Origin: Paracoccaceae bacterium
GTDB taxonomy: Bacteria > Pseudomonadota > Alphaproteobacteria > Rhodobacterales > Rhodobacteraceae
Direction: 5' to 3'
Assembly (NCBI GenBank): GCA_007131945.1
Contig: SLPP01000128.1
Span: 1 to 16,981 of the forward strand
DNA: 16,981 nt
Made by a program: the position numbers and the translations under genes
Part shown: in pieces, positions 14,473-16,981 of the stretch
Layout of the letters: each line of letters begins with the position of its first letter
Numbering within the stretch: the first letter of the stretch is position 1
Notes under the pieces: generated by a model
Seen by the model: only the letters and a program-made list of their open reading frames with translations
Databases searched by the model: none
What the model was told of the DNA's origin: nothing

Positions 14473-14482
14473 GCGCCGGCCT

Positions 14483-14827
14483 TCAAGTGTTGTCAGGGAT
14501 GACGCAGCAGGCGGGGTCGCTGGATGCCACCTCAAGCGCGCCGATCAGCGCTGCCAGCGGGGCCAGCGCACCGGGGGCAAGCGCATAGCAAACGCGGGGC
14601 GGGTCGATCTGCCCCTCGATCACACCCGCGGCCTTCAGAATGCGCAAATGTTCGGACACGGTCGATTGCGCCAGCCCCACTGCCTGCACGATATCACCAC
14701 CGATGCAGCCCGGCGTCCGCGCGAGCAGCGCAAGGATCTTCAGCCGCGCAGGATGCGCCAGCGCCTTGGCCAGTGCCGCAATCTGTTCGTCACTCGCATT
14801 TTTCGCAAGAGTTGTGCCCGAGAGCAT
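14483..14827 (-). CDS. arsR: ArsR-family metalloregulatory repressor
   Basis: A winged-helix repressor of about 114 residues, first gene of the ars operon. The DNA-recognition helix is in [19 protein letters not shown], and the N-terminal [11 protein letters not shown] is typical of ArsR/SmtB. Four cysteines could form the arsenite site, numbered from the upstream GTG: Cys44 (GCIGGD), Cys83 (VCYAL), and the C-terminal pair Cys110-Cys111 (DPACC). The classic CVCDLC motif of plasmid ArsR is absent, so this belongs to a subtype with a relocated site. ATG at 14827 is given as start; GTG at 14836 is also possible, and neither has a good ribosome site. Arsenite binding should release it from the palindrome just upstream. 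Confidence 0.92.
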   Translation of the reverse strand: MLSGTTLAKNASDEQIAALAKALAHPARLKILALLARTPGCIGGDIVQAVGLAQSTVSEHLRILKAAGVIEGQIDPPRVCYALAPGALAPLAALIGALEVASSDPACCVIPDNT

Positions 14828-14840
14828 GGACGCCACTTCG

Positions 14841-14862
14841 TTTATCGTCGTTAAACGATCAA
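14841..14862. promoter_or_regulatory. Probable ArsR operator
   Basis: The forward strand holds ATCGT (14844-14848) and ACGAT (14855-14859) as a perfect inverted repeat with a 6-base spacer, flanked by TT and AA. Nested within is TCGTT-A-AACGA (14848-14858). It sits directly before the arsR start and would cover the transcription start region. AT-rich dyads like this are usual targets of ArsR-type repressors. A weak -35/-10 pair (TTGTGC, 17 bases, TATTGA on the minus strand) lies just upstream of it. Confidence 0.55.
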
Positions 14863-14869
14863 TAGGCGC

Positions 14870-15129
14870 ATTTCAGAAGTGGCACAAGGGCTCGCGCAGC
14901 CTGCATCACATACAAACGAGGCCGGCTCGAACGCCCGCCAGGGGGGGGCTTGCGCACTGTGGGCCGAGCGTCTGTTGTGGTCGAACACCTCGATGCTGTC
15001 ATCGGCTTTGGAAAGGGCGGTTGCAGGCTTTCGCTGCGGCGTGCTTGCGCGGCCGGTTTGATCTTGCAGCGCAGGCCATCCTTGTTGGGTGGGGACGGCG
15101 CCGGGTGCGGATGAATAGCCATCGGGGCA
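14870..15129. other. Non-coding junction between ars island and hip operon
   Basis: No supported gene is seen in these 260 bases. An open frame runs across it from the truncated gene on the right, but its translation loses family character, so I treat it as read-through. A run of eight G (14941-14948) is a likely slippage site. A short translated stretch (DSIEVFDHNRRSAHS, minus strand) faintly recalls an insertion-sequence transposase of IS21 type; the match is too short to call. Confidence 0.4.
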
Positions 15130-15468
15130 ATCATGAGTGTCCCAGAGATGGGTCTTTTTCCGGGCAAGCAGCGCCAGCAATTCGTCATAGCGGCCTGCCT
15201 CGAGCAGGCAGGAGAGCGTCAGCGTCCCTGCTGGGACGTGAATGAAGCGCTCATGATCGGCCCAGGCGGCCTCAATCATATCGAGGTCCCGGTCGGCATG
15301 CAGGTTCATCAGGGCGGGGAGGGCGGCAATCTGACCGAAGCAATGCGCGATCGGTACGAGATAATCGACACCGTCATCCTCGATCGCCTTGGTCGAGGAT
15401 TTCCAGCTATAGGCACCTGCGCGCATGCCCGGCTTGAATGCCCATTTGTGTGTTGCCCTCGCCGCCAT
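15130..15468 (-). pseudogene. Remnant of a larger conserved hypothetical gene, third in the hip operon
   Basis: The ATG directly follows the hipA stop (TAGATG) and has GGGGAGG before it, so it was translated with hipA. The first 29 residues (MAARATHKWAFKPGMRAGAY...) look like the N-terminus of a much longer hypothetical family that I recall from proteobacteria. From residue 30 the chain (EDDGVDYL...) looks like a region normally far downstream, continuing as DLDMIEAAWADHERF and LLEAGRYDELLALLARKK to residue 113. After that the frame stays open to 14851 but resembles nothing. I therefore read an internal deletion plus a lost 3' end. The function is unknown; the family memory is not checked against a database. 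Confidence 0.55.
15376..15400. repeat. Perfect inverted repeat at the predicted deletion joint
   Basis: ATCCTCGA (15376-15383) and TCGAGGAT (15393-15400) are exact inverted copies separated by 9 bases. They straddle codons 23-31 of the truncated gene, precisely where the reading appears to jump between family regions. A hairpin here could have promoted the deletion, or may be chance. Confidence 0.5.
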
Positions 15469-16776
15469 CTACAACCTCCCCGCCATCCTCCGGGCGTTGG
15501 TCTCGATCGCCTCGGCCGTCTGTGCAACGTAGCCTATCGTGGCACCGGGAAGCGCGCTCACCTCGGCCGTGATCTTCTCCCGGTTGGCCACCAGTGCATC
15601 GACGATCTGCTGCATGCGGTTCTTCACATCGGTGGGGCGATAGCCGACGTCTCGGGCGATGGCTTCCCAGTGTCGTCCGGCAACCATGTCCGGATTGCGC
15701 TTCTTGCCGTCGATGGATTGGGCATAGGTCTTCACGACATGGGGCCATGACAGCACCGTCGAGACGTCATAAAGCGGCGCCAGGCGCGGCGCGGCACCCA
15801 CCGGGAGGATCAGGGAATAGTTCTTCGCATGCGCGTCGGTGTTCGCGACAAGAAGGTTGAAGATGACCTGGTCCAGCAGCGCCAGCGCATCGCTTGCGCT
15901 GACATGGCGTCCCGTCTCGAGGAGAGTTTTGAGGTCGAGCCCGGGCAGCGTGCCGCGCTCGTATTTCCGGCCGGGCGGCAGACCATTGGCCTGTGCAAAA
16001 TCCTCTTGGTGCAGGCGCAGAAGCTGACCGCTACGCCCGACCCTGCGATCATAGCGCAGCACAGCAATGGCCGTCCGGTTTGACGACTGAAGGATGGTTG
16101 CTTGCGCGGCGTCGATCCCGACAGCCTGCGCCATCCGCAGACACCAGACCTCGTTCTCGGTAATGCCGGGCAGGTTCGGGTTGTCGGGCTTCACAATCAA
16201 GGTGGACGGCGCCCCGTTGAGGGGGATGGCGAGGAAGTCACCCTCCTGCGGGAGGCGCAGCACGGGCGCGCCCGCCTCGTCCAGCACCGCCAACGCGGAC
16301 TTCTTCTGGCCGCCCGCCAGCGACTGACGCACGCCCTCCTCGCCAACCAGAAACGGTCGGCGACCGAGATCCTCGAAGTGGCGCTCGAGCGCCAGACGCG
16401 GATCCGCGCTGTCGTAGAAGGTGGTCAGCGGCTTGTAGGCCCACAGCGCCCGATCCGTTGCCGCACCGAAGGAAAGAGCACCAGCGGTATCGCCCCCGAT
16501 CTCTGCCAGCACCGCGAGGACGTCCGCTTGGTCGAGGCCCAGAGACCTGGTCAGAACCTTGAGCTGGTCTTCCTCTGGCAAGAGGTTCGCCAGCCAAGGC
16601 GAGATGACGTCAGAGGGATAGGGTTCGGACCGAAGGGGCATCGTGACAGACAGGGGGAATGCCCCGGCCGTCTGCAGCCAGCGATCTGCATATCGGAAAG
16701 AGAGAGACCCATCAGCGGTGACGTCGACCTGCCCTACTGCGAGGCCATCAAACCAGACGGGAACAGACGCCGTCAC
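15469..16776 (-). CDS. hipA: HipA-family serine/threonine kinase toxin
   Basis: A 435-residue HipA-type kinase, a length normal for the family. The N-terminal subdomain shows the usual FPLSVTMPLR and PWLANLLPE segments (to about 70). AGGQKKSAL (154-162) is the Gly-rich loop, LIVKPD (Lys196) the nucleotide-binding lysine region, NTDAHAKNYS (312-321) the catalytic loop with Asp314 and Asn319, and LYDVST (Asp337) the metal-binding Asp. All key kinase residues seem intact, so activity is expected. E. coli HipA phosphorylates glutamyl-tRNA synthetase and causes persistence; the target here is unknown. The start overlaps the hipB stop (ATGA), and the stop abuts the ATG of a decayed third gene. Confidence 0.93.
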   Translation of the reverse strand: MTASVPVWFDGLAVGQVDVTADGSLSFRYADRWLQTAGAFPLSVTMPLRSEPYPSDVISPWLANLLPEEDQLKVLTRSLGLDQADVLAVLAEIGGDTAGALSFGAATDRALWAYKPLTTFYDSADPRLALERHFEDLGRRPFLVGEEGVRQSLAGGQKKSALAVLDEAGAPVLRLPQEGDFLAIPLNGAPSTLIVKPDNPNLPGITENEVWCLRMAQAVGIDAAQATILQSSNRTAIAVLRYDRRVGRSGQLLRLHQEDFAQANGLPPGRKYERGTLPGLDLKTLLETGRHVSASDALALLDQVIFNLLVANTDAHAKNYSLILPVGAAPRLAPLYDVSTVLSWPHVVKTYAQSIDGKKRNPDMVAGRHWEAIARDVGYRPTDVKNRMQQIVDALVANREKITAEVSALPGATIGYVAQTAEAIETNARRMAGRL

Positions 16777-16981
16777 TGATAGTCTCCAAGGTCATATCCC
16801 TCGGAGGGCAACGTGGAACTGCGTGGGGGTGCGCTGCCTCCGTCGGCGATCAACGCGGTGAGGGGTACGCGCAGAGCGTCAGAGATCCGTTTCAGCGTGG
16901 TCAGCCGCGGATCGCGTTTGCCCGTTTCGATCAGGGAAAGCGCCGGGGCGCTGATACCGGTCAAGCGCGCCAGCTGCTCCA
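16773..16981 (-). CDS. hipB: HipB-like XRE-family antitoxin (5' end outside window)
   Basis: The visible 68 residues hold most of a helix-turn-helix of XRE/Cro type (LARLTGISAPALSLIETGKR, then DPRLTTLKRISDALRVPLTAL) followed by a polar tail ending in GYDLGDYQ. The frame is still open at the window edge; the TTG at 16964 lies within the helix-turn-helix and is not a start. The stop overlaps the hipA start by 4 bases, the standard antitoxin-toxin arrangement. It should bind its own promoter, upstream of this window, and neutralise HipA. Confidence 0.88.
   Translation of the reverse strand, partial: EQLARLTGISAPALSLIETGKRDPRLTTLKRISDALRVPLTALIADGGSAPPRSSTLPSEGYDLGDYQ

Noticed and set aside
13402..14502. 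Long plus-strand open frame opposite acr3
   Set aside because: Its composition (His, Gln, Arg, Asp) is the mirror image of a hydrophobic membrane protein; acr3 on the other strand is certain.
14950..15010. IS21-type transposase fragment
   Set aside because: Only about 15 residues show a faint resemblance, and no terminal repeats or neighbouring istB-like sequence are seen.
14851..15129. Continuation of the truncated third hip gene to a 205-residue protein
   Set aside because: The frame is open but the sequence is unlike the preceding part and passes a G8 run; most likely read-through of non-coding DNA.
1..16981. CRISPR arrays, tRNA or rRNA genes, attachment-site repeats
   Set aside because: No regularly spaced direct repeats, cloverleaf-like sequence, rRNA segments or matching long direct repeats at the two island edges were recognised by eye; a computed search could still find short att repeats.

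Overview
The window is high-GC DNA with the coding style of an alphaproteobacterium, most likely a Rhodobacterales (Paracoccaceae-like) species. That placement is inferred from codon bias, protein style and an NtrC-type regulator of the GAFTGA-less kind; there is no rRNA or marker gene here to prove it. From about 1.1 to 14.9 kb, every gene lies on the minus strand and forms one arsenic island. It is flanked on the left by a plus-strand phage-type lysis remnant and on the right by a hipBA toxin-antitoxin operon with a decayed third gene.

Read in the direction of transcription (right to left), the island starts with a detoxification operon: arsR (self-regulated repressor with an operator-like palindrome just upstream), acr3 (arsenite efflux), a tandem universal stress protein, and a thioredoxin-type arsC that has no standard start codon. 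A gap of about 170 bp with a palindrome follows. Next come arxX (periplasmic oxyanion sensor), arxS (membrane histidine kinase) and arxR (response regulator with a degenerate AAA+ core), tightly overlapping. A 221 bp control region holds two near-identical palindromes and a sigma-54-like promoter. The structural operon is arxB2 (multi-cluster ferredoxin), arxA (Tat-exported molybdopterin catalytic subunit), arxB (four-cluster ferredoxin), arxC (NrfD-type quinone-linked membrane subunit), arxD (TorD-type chaperone), and last a membrane-anchored monohaem cytochrome c.

The working model is anaerobic (Arx-type) arsenite oxidation. ArxX/ArxS sense arsenite outside the cytoplasm, ArxR turns on arxB2ABCD-cyt, ArxA oxidises arsenite to arsenate in the periplasm, and electrons pass through the Fe-S subunits to ArxC and the quinone pool, or to the extra cytochrome. 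ArsR/Acr3/ArsC deal with arsenic that reaches the cytoplasm. The Arx call rests on gene content and order, the GRGWG motif in ArxA, and the arsenic genes next door; substrate cannot be proved from sequence.

The most notable points are: an ArxR lacking GAFTGA and the Walker B acidic residues although a -24/-12-like element lies downstream of its likely sites; the paired TGTCCGGAATCYCGGACR palindromes; the arsC with only an AUA (or CUG) start; the terminal cytochrome; and signs that the island landed in a phage lysis cassette on one side and next to a deletion-scarred hip operon on the other.
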